Of a stretch of 5,374 nucleotides of DNA, positions 4,777 through 5,374 are shown piece by piece. The stretch is from Oscillospiraceae bacterium (lineage in GTDB: Bacteria > Bacillota_A > Clostridia > Oscillospirales > Oscillospiraceae). The notes beneath the pieces are model-generated. The model was given only the letters and a program-made list of their open reading frames with translations. It searched no databases and was not told the DNA's origin. The stretch covers positions 1-5,374 of the forward strand of contig JAFQPB010000017.1 of the NCBI GenBank assembly GCA_017411905.1, given 5' to 3'. Position 1 is the stretch's first letter, and the number at the start of each line of letters is the position of its first letter. Made by a program: the position numbers and the translations under genes.

Positions 4777-5374
4777 GACCTCTGCAAAAGCTGCCTCTGT
4801 TGCCCTTTTTGACGGTGACAGGCTATTAGGCGAGAGCTATCAGAACACCGGCCTTACCCATAGCCAGACTTTGATGCTGATGGCAGAAGACCTGCTGAAA
4901 AACTGCGGCGTTACCGTTTCTGATTTAACCGCCGTTGCGGTTGCCGCCGGCCCGGGCAGCTTTACCGGGGTGCGAATCGGTGTTTCTGCCGCCAAGGGGC
5001 TTGCTTGGGGAAAAGAAATTCCCTGCTACGGTGTTTCCACCTTAGAAGCGATGGCTTTGGGCTTGGGTATACACGACGGTTACATTCTCCCCACAATGGA
5101 CGCACGGAGAAATCAGGTATATACCGCCCTTTTTTCGGCAGAAAACGGCACTTTTTCCCGGCTTTTCGAGGACAGTGCCATTGCCCTTTCCGAGCTGAAA
5201 GAAAAGCTGCTACAGGATAAGCCGATTTTCCTTGTGGGCGATGGCAGCACCCTTACATACAATATGCTGCATACGGACATTCCCAATCTTATTTTACCTC
5301 CGGAGCATAAAATGCACCAGCGGGCAGTGGGCGTGGGTCTTGCGGCAAACAAGGCCATCGCCCGGGGAGACAGC
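4760..5374 (+). CDS. tsaB: tRNA t6A37 biosynthesis protein TsaB, 3' end outside the window
   Basis: The frame is open for 205 codons from ATG 4760 to the last base, with no stop; typical TsaB is about 230-240 residues, so perhaps 30 are missing. TsaB is an inactive ASKHA-fold paralogue of TsaD and scaffolds the TsaB-TsaD-TsaE complex. The start MLLAFETSAKAASVAL is the expected N-terminal phosphate-binding-like strand. The hallmark GPGSFTGVRIG is at 64-74, followed by AKGLAWG (78-84) and MDARRNQVYTA (113-123). The start is set by AGGAGG at 4746-4751 inside tsaE, eight bases before ATG, and the two genes overlap by 17 bases. In many Bacillota rimI and tsaD follow, which cannot be checked here. 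Confidence 0.96.
   Translation, partial: MLLAFETSAKAASVALFDGDRLLGESYQNTGLTHSQTLMLMAEDLLKNCGVTVSDLTAVAVAAGPGSFTGVRIGVSAAKGLAWGKEIPCYGVSTLEAMALGLGIHDGYILPTMDARRNQVYTALFSAENGTFSRLFEDSAIALSELKEKLLQDKPIFLVGDGSTLTYNMLHTDIPNLILPPEHKMHQRAVGVGLAANKAIARGDS

Overview
The window reads as a chromosomal segment from a Gram-positive, low-to-moderate GC bacterium, most likely a gut-type member of the Bacillota class Clostridia (Oscillospirales-like). The pointers are strong AGGAGG ribosome binding sites, SigA-type promoters, intrinsic terminators with short stems and T-tracts, an RF1 with a PET recognition tripeptide as in Bacillus subtilis, and a dispersed palindromic repeat of a kind I recall from gut Clostridia. 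The taxonomic placement is inference; nothing in the window names the species.

Left part (1-2483, minus strand): a complete eukaryote-type glycogen branching enzyme (glgB, GH13_8-like) with its own promoter. Upstream of it lies a small two-helix membrane protein with a C-terminal Cys4 zinc ribbon, whose stop codon sits inside its own terminator hairpin. These two genes look like separate transcription units.

Middle (2484-2814): a very AT-rich divergent intergenic region. It holds the promoter of the zinc-ribbon gene on the minus strand and the prfA promoter on the plus strand. Between them is a well-formed minus-strand terminator with no gene in front of it, which hints at an unannotated short transcript.

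Right part (2815-5374, plus strand): prfA (release factor 1), then a DUF559 endonuclease-like cassette, then tsaE and the start of tsaB. TsaE and TsaB work together in tRNA t6A37 modification, so the plus-strand genes share a translation theme. tsaB runs off the window end.

The most interesting part is the cassette at 3874-4329. A low-GC DUF559 gene (about 39% GC by hand count, against about 58% in a sampled part of prfA) is bounded on both sides by inverted copies of a two-hairpin palindromic repeat. The left copy starts directly after the prfA stop codon, and the right copy ends directly before the tsaE ribosome binding site. The DUF559 start codon lies in the conserved end of the left repeat and its original stop abuts the right repeat. 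The two copies differ by paired substitutions that keep the hairpins intact. The gene is split by a frameshift in a run of eight C. Together this suggests a small mobile or domesticated repeat-plus-nuclease element inserted between two housekeeping genes.
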